IMG/VR virus record: IMGVR_UViG_3300032516_000076
Location: 1-37,655 of that record
Direction: 5' to 3' (one strand)
DNA: 37,655 bases
Origin: a virus
A model generated the notes under the pieces. The model saw only the letters and a program-made list of their open reading frames with translations. It had not been told where the DNA came from and searched no databases. Both the position numbers and the translations under genes were made by a program. Of this stretch, positions 1 through 7,429 are shown in pieces (positions within the stretch are counted from its first letter, which is position 1; every line of letters begins with the position of its first letter).

Positions 1-175
1 CTCATAACGGAGCAGTCGAGCATCGGTCAAAGAGGCCACATGGACACTATCAATAAGATCGGCGTTTAGATTAGTATTCAGGGTCGTCGAGGTGGCGGCG
101 TAGGGTGAGGTTCCGGTAGCTACGGTGGATATAAAGTTAGCGGCGGTCATTGCTCCTGTAATTGTCATGCTGTCG
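1..175. repeat. Terminal direct repeat (left copy)
   Basis: The first 175 bases recur at 37481..37655 in the same orientation. I see two differences: g at 128 against t at 37608 (Ser to Tyr in the encoded fibre) and g at 175 against a at 37655 (silent). The tail-fibre frame is continuous if position 37480 is joined to position 1. This is what a circular or circularly permuted phage genome gives on assembly. The mismatches suggest either strain variation in the sample or two similar repeat units inside the fibre gene. Confidence 0.93.
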
Positions 176-1425
176 GAGGTTAAGGCACCATTAATGGTCA
201 GGGTTTCAGCCACAAAATCACCCAATATCAAAGGATCGGTTCTTTGGCTGTTCGAGATGTAGAGTTTGTTGTCCCCCAGCTCGCTGTACCCGGCCCGGTA
301 TCCCAAGAAGAGGTTACCGTATCCCTCGTCGTTACTGTAACCAGCCTCCGAGCCAACGGCGGTGTTTTTTCTGGGAATAGGGGTTCCGAATACCCAGTTT
401 GTATTCCCTCCGCCGTCAGTTGAGTTGTCCCCGGCGTACCAGACTCCCGCCTCGATAGCATAGCAGTCGGTTATGCTCATATAGTTTTCGTTTATTTCTC
501 CCGAGGGTGTGGAGAAGTGGTAATGGGTTCCGGCACTAGTTGATAGCATCTTCGCCAAACTTCCAGCGCTTCCATTGGTAGCGAAGTTCGTCATTGTCTG
601 AGTGGTCCCAGCTGTAAATTTAGTTCCTGTAGCAAGACCAGCAGTATTGAGGTTTAATGTGTTAAACGTGTTACTTCCAGTAACTGTCTGATTGTTACCA
701 CTAAGGTTTACGGTATAGTAAGTTTTGCCTCCACCAGCGATTGTCTCCCCCCCGTGGGTTATGCTTATTGTTGATGTACCTGCCGTAACTGTCCCGCCAG
801 ATACTGAAAAAGCTCCACCAACGGTCATGGTCGATGACCCCAAACTTAGAGTGCCAGCAGACGACCAGGAAAAATCTCCACCAAGTGTGATAGTAGATGA
901 ACCTAAAATGAGAGAACCGCTCGTGTCTACTGTTAAATTATCAGTAGTAATACTATAGTTATTAGTAGTTATCGTCCCACCTCTTACTAACAATGTGTCA
1001 TCAGTAATTGATGGCATAATTAAATTGCCAGCGAGAGTATAAGTTCCGGTAAATTTAAAGTAGGCATAATTTATGGTGACTCCGTTGGGGGTAAATACAG
1101 AAGAAGATCCAGATAGAGTGAGTGTTTTCAAAGTGCCACCGTTTATCGTTTGTCCACTCTTTAGAGTAAAGTTTCCTCGTATTGTTACATTTCCGCTTAA
1201 ACTCCATGTTAGTGTTTGATCTATTGCCGAACTATCCCAACTCTTAATATCAACAAGGTTGCTTCCGCCGTCTGAAATTGCCGAAGTCACGCTGAAAGAC
1301 GCGGCGTCAAATGTCACATCATCACTTATCCCCGGAACAGTTTCTCCCCCAGCCCCTCCACTGGTGGCACTCCAATGGGCCGTGTCGTTCCAAGTCCCAC
1401 CGTTTCCAACCCAATATCTTGCCAT
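1..1425 (-). CDS. Tail fibre, N-terminal part (continues at 37480 across the junction)
   Basis: The frame opens with ATG at 1425, two bases past the stop of the preceding gene, and is still open at position 1. Joined to 37480..35789 it gives about 1,038 residues. The N-terminus reads MARYWVGNGGTWNDTAHWSA, followed by about 300 residues of short Thr/Ser/Gly-rich beta repeats (patterns such as TITLGG and GSSTMTVGG), as in beta-solenoid fibres. Near residue 353 a head-type repeat begins (NTAVGSEAGY, then GNLFLGYRAGY and LYISNSQ), typical of fibres that carry trimeric head domains. The role is inferred to be host recognition at the tail or head fibre. No catalytic domain is visible. The family name is uncertain, but a structural fibre role is very likely. 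Confidence 0.8.
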   Translation of the reverse strand, partial: MARYWVGNGGTWNDTAHWSATSGGAGGETVPGISDDVTFDAASFSVTSAISDGGSNLVDIKSWDSSAIDQTLTWSLSGNVTIRGNFTLKSGQTINGGTLKTLTLSGSSSVFTPNGVTINYAYFKFTGTYTLAGNLIMPSITDDTLLVRGGTITTNNYSITTDNLTVDTSGSLILGSSTITLGGDFSWSSAGTLSLGSSTMTVGGAFSVSGGTVTAGTSTISITHGGETIAGGGKTYYTVNLSGNNQTVTGSNTFNTLNLNTAGLATGTKFTAGTTQTMTNFATNGSAGSLAKMLSTSAGTHYHFSTPSGEINENYMSITDCYAIEAGVWYAGDNSTDGGGNTNWVFGTPIPRKNTAVGSEAGYSNDEGYGNLFLGYRAGYSELGDNKLYISNSQRTDPLILGDFVAETLTINGALTSDSMTITGAMTAANFISTVATGTSPYAATSTTLNTNLNADLIDSVHVASLTDARLLRYE

Positions 1426-1426
1426 A

Positions 1427-1753
1427 TTATGTAGTATTCAAGGTATATAACGCCATTTTCCCTATCGCTACATTATCGTGGCCTATCTTTATGTTGAACC
1501 CGGCCTGATATCCGACCATCGTATTCCTGCGACCTTGGTCTAGGTCAACCCCCGATGATCCAAAGGGGATAATTTTATACAAAGCGTCCTGGCCGTAGGC
1601 TGTATTCTCTCCTCTAATGTGCTTGAACCGGGCGTTACCAATGGAGTAGGGAAGAATGTCATCCTCACTTAACCTTTTATCTTCCTGGTTAGCCCACTCC
1701 TCCTTTGCTGGTATCTCCGGGAAGTAGACTATTTTTTGTACTTCTTCGGCCAT
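1427..1753 (-). CDS. Short fibre-base protein ending in a truncated head repeat
   Basis: A protein of 108 residues. The ATG at 1753 is chosen because the stop of the upstream gene and this start form TAATATG, a coupling seen elsewhere in this genome; a longer in-frame extension would lie entirely inside the upstream gene. The N-terminal half is charged (KEEWANQEDKRLSEDD). The C-terminal half carries head-type repeats (NTMVGYQAGFN, then NVAIGKMALYTLNTT) and stops exactly where such repeats normally continue into another unit. The next gene (tail fibre) resumes the same repeat type after about 350 unrelated residues. It probably attaches the fibre to the virion. See the finding on the split fibre. 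Confidence 0.72.
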   Translation of the reverse strand: MAEEVQKIVYFPEIPAKEEWANQEDKRLSEDDILPYSIGNARFKHIRGENTAYGQDALYKIIPFGSSGVDLDQGRRNTMVGYQAGFNIKIGHDNVAIGKMALYTLNTT

Positions 1754-1754
1754 A

Positions 1755-3203
1755 TTAGACTCGCGTTTCGTCTTTGAGGTCGTCGTACTCAAGGGCGAGT
1801 GAAGTAATTGTCGGGCCGGTGGCCGCGGAGGTCGCCGGGATAACCTCAAACTGAAACTCCTTAAATCTGGCGCTGGAGGTTGCAATCGGCAGTCTTGTCT
1901 CCGTATCACCAACTGTTGAATTGGCCGTCGCGGTCGTGTAGCTGGAGGCTCGGTTGGTTTTGTATCCCAGTTGGACGCTGTGGCCGCTTACCAGGGCCGT
2001 GTGAGTGGCCTTCAGGGTGATGGCCAGTTTGTCCTGATACGGACGGTTATCGTCGAAAATCATGCTCTCGAATCGCCCGGCGGCAAATGGACTGGCAGTT
2101 TGGATTATTTTGTCCACGCCGTAGGTAGTGTTATCCCGCCAACCGACCAGCATGAAACTCCCGATACCTTTGACAGCTCCTATTTGCAAGGTCGTGGACT
2201 GGGTAGTGCCGGTGGAAATCGTGTAACCGAAGTTCAAGGTTTCCGTGTATCTGTCGCTTTTAGCTCCCCATTCGTAGACTCCCTGCTCAATGGACGTAGA
2301 GTCGGTAGAACCGGCCACTCCCAGATTGGCAAGCCCCTTCCAGTTAGTGACCGCGCCGGGATAGACCTCTAGGTTCTTAGAGTATTCCAACTTAGGAATT
2401 TTGTGGACTTTTTGGAATGGGCGGTAATTAAGATAGACAATGCCATTAGAACCGGCAATAGTTAATAATCTATTCCGGGAGTTCAGCAGGGCGTTTACTC
2501 CACCCTCCGGTATCTGGACAAAGAAGTCGTAACCAGCAGTTGTTCCGTCCCAGAAGAAAACGTATCCGTTCTCGGACGCGGTGATGGAGGTTCCCACCCA
2601 GGTACCGATTGCCAGATATTCGTCAATTACCTCTAAGGATCTGATATTGAATCCCGGAGGTAAGGTCAGTTTGGCAAGAGTCCACACGGTGCCGTCCCAC
2701 CATCCCAGTTTGTTACCGTGGCCTACAGCCAGCCCATTGGCGAATGCCTTGATCGGCGCGAACTTCGACCCGGAGGTATCGTTCAATCCCGTCTGCCAAG
2801 CATCCGTAAAGGTTGGAGTTCCTGAAAGTAGACCATATCGGCCAATCTGGGTATTTTGGGTATAGTAGATATAGTCATTAAACATCTCCATTCCCTGTCC
2901 GACGCAGTTTGATGTGGTTTGTAATACTGACCATGATCCGGCAGACGTCCTTTTGTAGAATTTCCCGGTGTCCCCAATAGCATAGGTATTCGTGTCGTAA
3001 GGAGTTCCAGAAACGATCCATTTAACCAGATCAACTACGATGGCCCCAGACTCCTTGGCCGATGCAGGCATCAGGGTCAGTTCCGTTGGTTCAGAAAAGA
3101 TATTTAAATTCTTGGCGAAGAAAAAAGCCCCCCGTAACCCTTCGCGGGAACTATCTGAAATTCCCCCGTTGAAGTATTTTTGAACAAGTACCTTTTTTGC
3201 CAT
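1755..3203 (-). CDS. Tail nozzle-like (beta-propeller) protein
   Basis: A protein of 482 residues from ATG 3203 (MAKKVLVQKYFNGG); the frame extends upstream to 3236 but without a better start. It consists of repeated beta-strand segments rich in aromatic and Gly residues (DYIYYTQNTQIGRYG, KLGWWDGTVWTLAKL, GYVFFWDGTTAGYDFF, NRLLTIAGSNGIVYL), which look like propeller blades. In P22- and T7-like podoviruses the tail nozzle (gp10, gp12) contains a beta-propeller and is encoded just after the head-tail adaptor, as here. Assignment rests on gene order and repeat character, not on a specific motif. It could instead be another beta-rich tail or baseplate protein. Confidence 0.6.
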   Translation of the reverse strand: MAKKVLVQKYFNGGISDSSREGLRGAFFFAKNLNIFSEPTELTLMPASAKESGAIVVDLVKWIVSGTPYDTNTYAIGDTGKFYKRTSAGSWSVLQTTSNCVGQGMEMFNDYIYYTQNTQIGRYGLLSGTPTFTDAWQTGLNDTSGSKFAPIKAFANGLAVGHGNKLGWWDGTVWTLAKLTLPPGFNIRSLEVIDEYLAIGTWVGTSITASENGYVFFWDGTTAGYDFFVQIPEGGVNALLNSRNRLLTIAGSNGIVYLNYRPFQKVHKIPKLEYSKNLEVYPGAVTNWKGLANLGVAGSTDSTSIEQGVYEWGAKSDRYTETLNFGYTISTGTTQSTTLQIGAVKGIGSFMLVGWRDNTTYGVDKIIQTASPFAAGRFESMIFDDNRPYQDKLAITLKATHTALVSGHSVQLGYKTNRASSYTTATANSTVGDTETRLPIATSSARFKEFQFEVIPATSAATGPTITSLALEYDDLKDETRV

Positions 3204-3211
3204 ACATAAAT

Positions 3212-4024
3212 TTAAGTCGCAGATGACGGAAACCAACCAGGAGCGGCCATTGGGAAGGTGTGATAAGAAACGCCCGATCGGGATATATTCGAGCGGGTCT
3301 TAGTCCCCCACCGTCTCTTCCCGGCCTCAATCCCTGCGGTGAAAAGAGTCCAGTATTTCGTTTCCTGAGTGGTGTCCTTCTTCATCGCGAAATAAAACGC
3401 CATAGCATAGTAAATCGGGAGGATCTGCATCTCCTCCGGCAGACCAAACATCTCATGGATCAGGGAAGCAGTAGTGACCGTGGCCCCCTCGTATTTGTTC
3501 TCCAACTCCATGCTTGCCGTACTGGTGAACGAGGCGATCCTGTAGAAGAAACCATCGGGAGCCTTGACGTACCGGCCAACCATCGCGGCAGTGAACCCGG
3601 TGGCACTGTGGGCGATGGTTTCGTCTCCATTTGTTAAGGTGATATTCCCGGTGTTGAATACATCGACGCTTAAATCCTTGTCGATCACCTCATAGACTAC
3701 ATTCACCGGCAGACTGGCCGAGGAAGGAATTGGGTAAAGCAGAAGCTGTGAATGGCCCACGCCGAAGTTGTTACGTACGAAAAACCTCTCAACCATGTCC
3801 GAATACTGGACGTAGGTATTTAGCGCGTCCCAAGTCCCCTGATCCTCGACCTCGATCACCGGAGTAGTCCTTCCTCCTACCGTGATGGTGACGGATTTGG
3901 GAAAAGAGCAGTTCATTGGTAAATTAACGTGTTGGGTCTGAGCCACTGTAACCAACCCACTGCTGGTCTTCTCGATCACCGGCCTGGCTATCTCCGATAA
4001 GACCAATTTATAACCGATATTCAT
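3212..4024 (-). CDS. Head-tail adaptor/connector protein (in-frame ATG form)
   Basis: A protein of 270 residues from ATG 4024. It is mixed alpha/beta, with an N-terminal helix (YKLVLSEIARPVIEK) and a C-terminal helix with YYAMAFYFAMKKD and a basic tail (GKRRWGTKTRSN). Position after small head genes and before the nozzle protein fits the adaptor ring (P22 gp4 / T7 gp11 role) between portal and nozzle. The same frame upstream of the ATG, back to about 4124, reads like genuine protein (HWDDGQSLCQYLGSDSTS) but lacks a start. The true gene probably begins at ATG 4145 with a one-base frameshift near 4124..4130. Confidence 0.68.
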   Translation of the reverse strand: MNIGYKLVLSEIARPVIEKTSSGLVTVAQTQHVNLPMNCSFPKSVTITVGGRTTPVIEVEDQGTWDALNTYVQYSDMVERFFVRNNFGVGHSQLLLYPIPSSASLPVNVVYEVIDKDLSVDVFNTGNITLTNGDETIAHSATGFTAAMVGRYVKAPDGFFYRIASFTSTASMELENKYEGATVTTASLIHEMFGLPEEMQILPIYYAMAFYFAMKKDTTQETKYWTLFTAGIEAGKRRWGTKTRSNISRSGVSYHTFPMAAPGWFPSSAT

Positions 4025-4115
4025 GTCCCGTTTAAATGCAGTGAGCGTCCCCGAGGTGGAATCGGAGCCAAGGTACTGACAGAGAGATTGGCCATCGTCC
4101 CAATGAATAATTTTG

Positions 4116-4145
4116 CTATCCTGCCTTTCTTAATGAAGTAACCAT
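4116..4145 (-). other. Probable true 5' end of the adaptor gene, out of frame (likely frameshift)
   Basis: An ATG at 4145 lies seven bases after a TATAAT (4153..4158), the start arrangement used by many genes here. It opens only nine codons (MVTSLRKAG) before TAG at 4116..4118. Removing one A from the AAA run near 4126..4128 would join it to the open frame that continues, with protein-like sequence, into the adaptor CDS. Possible causes are a sequencing or assembly error, a real disabling mutation, or programmed +1 frameshifting. Confidence 0.55.
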
Positions 4146-4152
4146 TTAATAT

Positions 4153-4158
4153 ATTATA
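4153..4158 (-). promoter_or_regulatory. TATAAT hexamer 7 nt before ATG 4145
   Basis: The minus strand reads TATAAT, then ATATTAA, then ATG. The spacing equals the usual distance from a -10 box to the transcription start, so the mRNA would be leaderless. No clear -35 was seen. Confidence 0.5.
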
Positions 4159-4163
4159 ACACC

Positions 4164-4409
4164 CTAAGACTCTGGTTCTTTGCCTCCTAGTCGTGACATT
4201 TGTACCTTTACCGTTTCCAATTTATCCTGTAAAGAGAGGCATTCTGTGGTCAGCATCCTTAGTTTGTTCATTTTTATTACCGACTCCCGGTCGAGGTTGA
4301 AGTTTACGGTTTGGAGTTCTCGTTTGTATTTCTGCAAATCAACAATCTGCTGGTTAAGAAGTTCTACGGCCCTGATTAATTCCTTCTGTTTCTGGATCAG
4401 GTCGATCAC
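4164..4409 (-). CDS. Small coiled-coil protein
   Basis: A protein of 81 residues, almost entirely helical with heptad-like hydrophobics (IQKQKELIRAVELLNQQIVD and onward), ending SRLGGKEPES. It starts within the stop of the preceding gene (ATGA overlap at 4406..4409), so it is translationally coupled. It lies between small head proteins and the adaptor. No catalytic motif. It could be a minor virion or assembly factor; function unknown. Confidence 0.62.
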   Translation of the reverse strand: MIDLIQKQKELIRAVELLNQQIVDLQKYKRELQTVNFNLDRESVIKMNKLRMLTTECLSLQDKLETVKVQMSRLGGKEPES

Positions 4410-4702
4410 TTCGGCAGGACGATCCCCTCCTCGGGTTTGATTATCTGCGGGGGCTTCCGGGTACAGGTCAGAGAGTTATTGGCGATGTTGAAGTTTATGG
4501 TGTAGTCCTCGATGTTTATTCCCAGCCGGGGAACCACCTGACCTATGATGAAGTTCTGCATGAAGAAGTCGGTGTCCGAAAGAAGAACTCTGTATTGGTT
4601 GATTAGAGCCTGACGAGGCTGTAATATCTGTAATTCCTCATTACTGAAGGTAAAGGTCTTGGTGTCGTTCTTTTCTGATTTAATCACTCCGTCGGTCAAC
4701 AT
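4406..4702 (-). CDS. Small head-region protein of unknown function
   Basis: A protein of 98 residues beginning MLTDGVIKSEKNDTKTFTFS. The N-terminal half is charged and helical (SNEELQILQPRQALINQYR), the C-terminal half is beta-like (INIEDYTINFNIANNSLTC). It starts three bases after the stop of the 225-residue gene and overlaps the next gene by four bases. No recognised family. Position suggests a virion or assembly role. Confidence 0.6.
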   Translation of the reverse strand: MLTDGVIKSEKNDTKTFTFSNEELQILQPRQALINQYRVLLSDTDFFMQNFIIGQVVPRLGINIEDYTINFNIANNSLTCTRKPPQIIKPEEGIVLPK

Positions 4703-4705
4703 GGT

Positions 4706-5383
4706 TTAGAATTTCTTGATTTTATCAATTAAATCCTGAACATTTTCCTTGCCGGAAACCTCAATCCCCAGCTTCTCGCAGTCGGCTAAAAGTTCTTTCC
4801 TTGATGGTCGGGGCTTGGAGTCGTCCCAGATGGAAGGTTTGTCGCCGAGAATGGCATCAGGTAGCCCCTTGAGTCCCACATTTTCTGTCACCTCCGATAC
4901 CGACTCACTAATAGATTTGGGTTCCGCCTTCAATATTCCCATCAACGGATCGGGTATAGTGCCGAGGTCGACCGGCCTTTCCTCTGGATTAAGCGTATCG
5001 ACCATCTTTGCCACCTTTTCTCCCTGCTCCACCTCAGAGTCGGCCATGTACCAGGTATCAACGCCCAATAAAATCTCTTTTATTATCTTCGGTCTCTCAA
5101 ACGATGATTGAATCAGCCCTTTCCTCCCGGTCTTCTCTTCCATCCTCATCAGCACATGGTCTGCCAGATGCTTTGCGTAATGCTCGGCCAGGAAGCGGGG
5201 CATCTTCTTGGTCTGGCCGGGAACTATCCTGTGGGGATGGCCTGACCATCTGACCTGAAAATAGTCCGAGTGGTTGTAGTCGTCGTCCGTGTCCTGTACC
5301 GCGCAGTCAATATCAATATTTTTTACTACCAGTACGTCTAAGTTGTTAGGTATGGGGGATTTGGTAGAAGTTGTGTCAGGCAT
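4706..5383 (-). CDS. Head-region protein with C-terminal SAP/HeH-like helices
   Basis: A protein of 225 residues from ATG 5383. The N-terminal ~60 residues are beta-like and contain FQVRWSGHPHRIVPGQTKKM, a pattern met in phage proteins next to capsid genes. The middle is acidic and helical. The last ~32 residues (SRKELLADCEKLGIEVSG and onward) form a short helix-extended-helix resembling SAP or HeH DNA-binding motifs. It has its own near-consensus promoter (5405..5432). It could bind packaged DNA or help complete the head; this is inference. Confidence 0.62.
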   Translation of the reverse strand: MPDTTSTKSPIPNNLDVLVVKNIDIDCAVQDTDDDYNHSDYFQVRWSGHPHRIVPGQTKKMPRFLAEHYAKHLADHVLMRMEEKTGRKGLIQSSFERPKIIKEILLGVDTWYMADSEVEQGEKVAKMVDTLNPEERPVDLGTIPDPLMGILKAEPKSISESVSEVTENVGLKGLPDAILGDKPSIWDDSKPRPSRKELLADCEKLGIEVSGKENVQDLIDKIKKF

Positions 5384-5404
5384 GTCTTTGCAGCACTATG
5401 ACTT

Positions 5405-5432
5405 ATTATAAATATAAATGATGAGATGTCAA
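5405..5432 (-). promoter_or_regulatory. Sigma70-type promoter before the 225-residue head protein
   Basis: On the minus strand a perfect TTGACA (5427..5432), a 16-base spacer, and a perfect TATAAT (5405..5410). The start codon is 21 bases further on, so this transcript would have a short leader, about 14 nt. No Shine-Dalgarno sequence is evident in it. Confidence 0.7.
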
Positions 5433-5433
5433 A

Positions 5434-5952
5434 TTATGTGGTCGTTGCTACCACGCTTCCATCATCAGAGATGGGTTTCCAGAGGGCATAAAAATCAATC
5501 TGACCAGCCGTAACATTTGCTCCACCAGCGATAGTCATAATGATGTCGTTTCCATTAAGTATATATTCAGGTACATTTCCAGTAGCCGCTGACTCCAAAC
5601 CAACATCAATGTAAGTTACATTAGCAGCGTCATTCACCCAGAGTTGTCCTGCGTCTATTTGTGTGGCTGTTTCTACTGGGAGGAAGATTGCCGTTGCTCC
5701 AGTAATACCTACAGATAGGGTAGCTGCACCATCTGAATCCAAAAGAGTGTTACATACTGCAATTATTTTAATCTGGACTACACCTGTAACTGTAAACATT
5801 ACTCCACCATCTAAAGTTCCGCCATCATCTCCCCATGTATTGCTTCCTGCGGCACCTGTGAAAGTAATTGACCTTTTAGTTCGGAACGGATATTCACCTG
5901 CTACGGGGACTCTGTTTGCATCTCTGTCTACTGCTTCTGCGAATGTTGACAT
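5434..5952 (-). CDS. Structural (decoration-type) protein
   Basis: A protein of 172 residues, beta-rich, Gly/Thr/Ala-rich and low in Lys and Cys, as expected for capsid decoration or fibre-trunk domains (SITFTGAAGSNTWGDDGG, TGVVQIKIIAVCNTLLD). It ends GSVVATTT. The start at 5952 follows the motif TATAAT-ATAAAT-ATG. A free-standing virion surface protein is likely. No enzymatic motif; exact family unknown. Confidence 0.65.
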   Translation of the reverse strand: MSTFAEAVDRDANRVPVAGEYPFRTKRSITFTGAAGSNTWGDDGGTLDGGVMFTVTGVVQIKIIAVCNTLLDSDGAATLSVGITGATAIFLPVETATQIDAGQLWVNDAANVTYIDVGLESAATGNVPEYILNGNDIIMTIAGGANVTAGQIDFYALWKPISDDGSVVATTT

Positions 5953-5958
5953 ATTTAT

Positions 5959-5964
5959 ATTATA
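5959..5964 (-). promoter_or_regulatory. TATAAT hexamer 6 nt before ATG 5952
   Basis: The minus strand reads GTATAATATAAATATG. The same 16 bases precede the gene starting at 6240. No convincing -35 element was found at 16-18 bases. Confidence 0.5.
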
Positions 5965-5967
5965 CTA

Positions 5968-6240
5968 CTAAGTTTTTCCAACGATAGATAAAATCTTTTC
6001 CAAGTACTCCTGAGCGGTTTTTAACATCTCAGTTAAAGTATCAATTTTCCCCTCAATCGTGTCTAATTTTGTACTTAAAGCGGCAACTTGTTCTGCTCCG
6101 TCAACTTCACCTTTAAAAGAATAACCAAGTTGATTACAGTCAGTACAGGGAATAACTTGACCAGAAGGAGTTTCTGTAATTACCTTAGTTCCCAAACAGG
6201 TTGGGCAGACTACTATAACATGATACGGTTCAACTGCCAT
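5968..6240 (-). CDS. Zinc-knuckle plus coiled-coil protein
   Basis: A protein of 90 residues. The start is taken at ATG 6240, six bases after TATAAT, rather than at an upstream in-frame ATG. Four cysteines in two CxxC pairs (C12/C15 and C32/C35, CPTC and CTDC) resemble a DnaJ-type zinc knuckle. The second half is a coiled coil (VAALSTKLDTIEGKIDTLTE). Short Zn-knuckle/coiled-coil proteins in phage head operons are usually uncharacterised; it might be an assembly factor or trimeric head-fibre stalk. Confidence 0.65.
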   Translation of the reverse strand: MAVEPYHVIVVCPTCLGTKVITETPSGQVIPCTDCNQLGYSFKGEVDGAEQVAALSTKLDTIEGKIDTLTEMLKTAQEYLEKILSIVGKT

Positions 6241-6246
6241 ATTTAT

Positions 6247-6252
6247 ATTATA
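6247..6252 (-). promoter_or_regulatory. TATAAT hexamer 6 nt before ATG 6240
   Basis: The minus strand reads GTATAATATAAATATG, identical to the context of the 5952 start. Leaderless-type start. Confidence 0.5.
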
Positions 6253-6312
6253 CACTTTCGGTTTAACCTCCCACCGAAAAGGAGTTACTTTTAACTTTAA
6301 AGTTCGCTCAGT

Positions 6313-7305
6313 TTAAGACGGAGTTATAGACAAACCTGCATCTGACGCAGTTGGCTGTGTCATAGCACCGATTACCTCCAATGAGGTAAATGAATCGGAA
6401 AGGTCGGTTACTCCCACCATCCAAGAGTCCCAAAGAATTACTGAACCACCCAAATTGGCGGTACAGTCAATACCTACGGTCATTGTAGTTGCCCCTGAAT
6501 GCACTGCATTGTGGAACAAACAGTGGTCAAACAGAACAAATCTATCAATGTCACCTTCGTCACCAATACTAACAAAGAAAGGTGCTGCAGCATCTGCTAA
6601 CCGTAAGAACCTACAATGATTGAAAATGTTTCTAGCACTGCCGTTACCGACTGCACCTATTTCCAATAAATTGTTGGCTGCTGTACTAGCAACTGAATCA
6701 ACTCCAAAAGTACAATCATTAAATACTGTTTCTCCAACACCAGTTAATTTTACACATCTGGCATTAGCGGAGTCGGCTGCGGTTGCATTAGCAATACCTG
6801 AAAAATGACAGCCCTCAAAATAGTTATAATCTCCACCATTTACATGGACTAAGGCATAACTGTCTGCTACACCCTGATTGAAGACTACATTTTTGAAGAT
6901 ACAACCATTTTCTGTAACTACAAACTGGAAAGTCGTAGTTGCAGCGGTGAGAGTAAAGTTCATACCTGCTCTCGGTGTCATAGTTGTTGGAGCTGCCATA
7001 CCTACTAAATGAGTAAATCGCTTTGCCCAAGTAATAGCTGCCGCTTCTGTCGTTCTTCCTGTACCCCCTGTTGGAACAATGAAAACCACATCGTGTTTTC
7101 CGCTAGTACATTTATCATAAGCGGCTTTAACTGTGGCTAGTGCGTCATTCTGAGAAGTCCCAGAATTAGCAGTATCACTACCTGCATTGGGGTCTACATA
7201 CCAAATATTCCCTACATAGGGAAGTCCCATCATACCAGCCATATCCTCGGGCATAATTTTATGTCCGAATTTCAAAGCTGGAATAAAATCTCTTGCTTTT
7301 CCCAT
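6313..7305 (-). CDS. Beta-helix-like structural protein
   Basis: A protein of 330 residues. After a short N-terminal region (MGKARDFIPALKFGHKIMPE) the sequence has the rhythm of a right-handed parallel beta-helix: IWYVDPNAGSDTANSGTS with a repeated-event pattern, then rungs such as GCIFKNVVFNQGV, NYFEGCHFSGIAN, ETVFNDCTFGVDS and RNIFNHCRFLRLA. Such folds form head or tail fibres and spikes that bind surface sugars. No catalytic residues were assigned. It has a strong Shine-Dalgarno (AAGGAGGTGA), unlike neighbours with TATAAT-type starts, and is separated from the capsid operon by a terminator. Confidence 0.7.
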   Translation of the reverse strand: MGKARDFIPALKFGHKIMPEDMAGMMGLPYVGNIWYVDPNAGSDTANSGTSQNDALATVKAAYDKCTSGKHDVVFIVPTGGTGRTTEAAAITWAKRFTHLVGMAAPTTMTPRAGMNFTLTAATTTFQFVVTENGCIFKNVVFNQGVADSYALVHVNGGDYNYFEGCHFSGIANATAADSANARCVKLTGVGETVFNDCTFGVDSVASTAANNLLEIGAVGNGSARNIFNHCRFLRLADAAAPFFVSIGDEGDIDRFVLFDHCLFHNAVHSGATTMTVGIDCTANLGGSVILWDSWMVGVTDLSDSFTSLEVIGAMTQPTASDAGLSITPS

Positions 7306-7354
7306 AAATCTTATTCACCTCCTTAGGTAAATATAATTAATATTTGCCTTCCAT

Positions 7355-7418
7355 AAAAAAAGCTCCCGTAAAGGAGCTAAGCTACTTTACGCATCCTGAA
7401 AGGCTCGTCAATGCGTAG
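7355..7418 (-). terminator. Intrinsic terminator with competing upstream helices
   Basis: On the minus strand AGCTCC (7373..7378) and GGAGCT (7361..7366) enclose a 6-base loop TTTACG and are followed by seven Ts: a clear Rho-independent terminator. Upstream, CGTAAAG (about 7386..7392) is complementary to CTTTACG covering the loop, and TACGCAT (about 7412..7418) is complementary to ATGCGTA. Three alternative helices therefore exist in about 64 bases, between the 243-residue protein and the beta-helix gene. Confidence 0.75.
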
Positions 7419-7429
7419 TAAATAAATTT

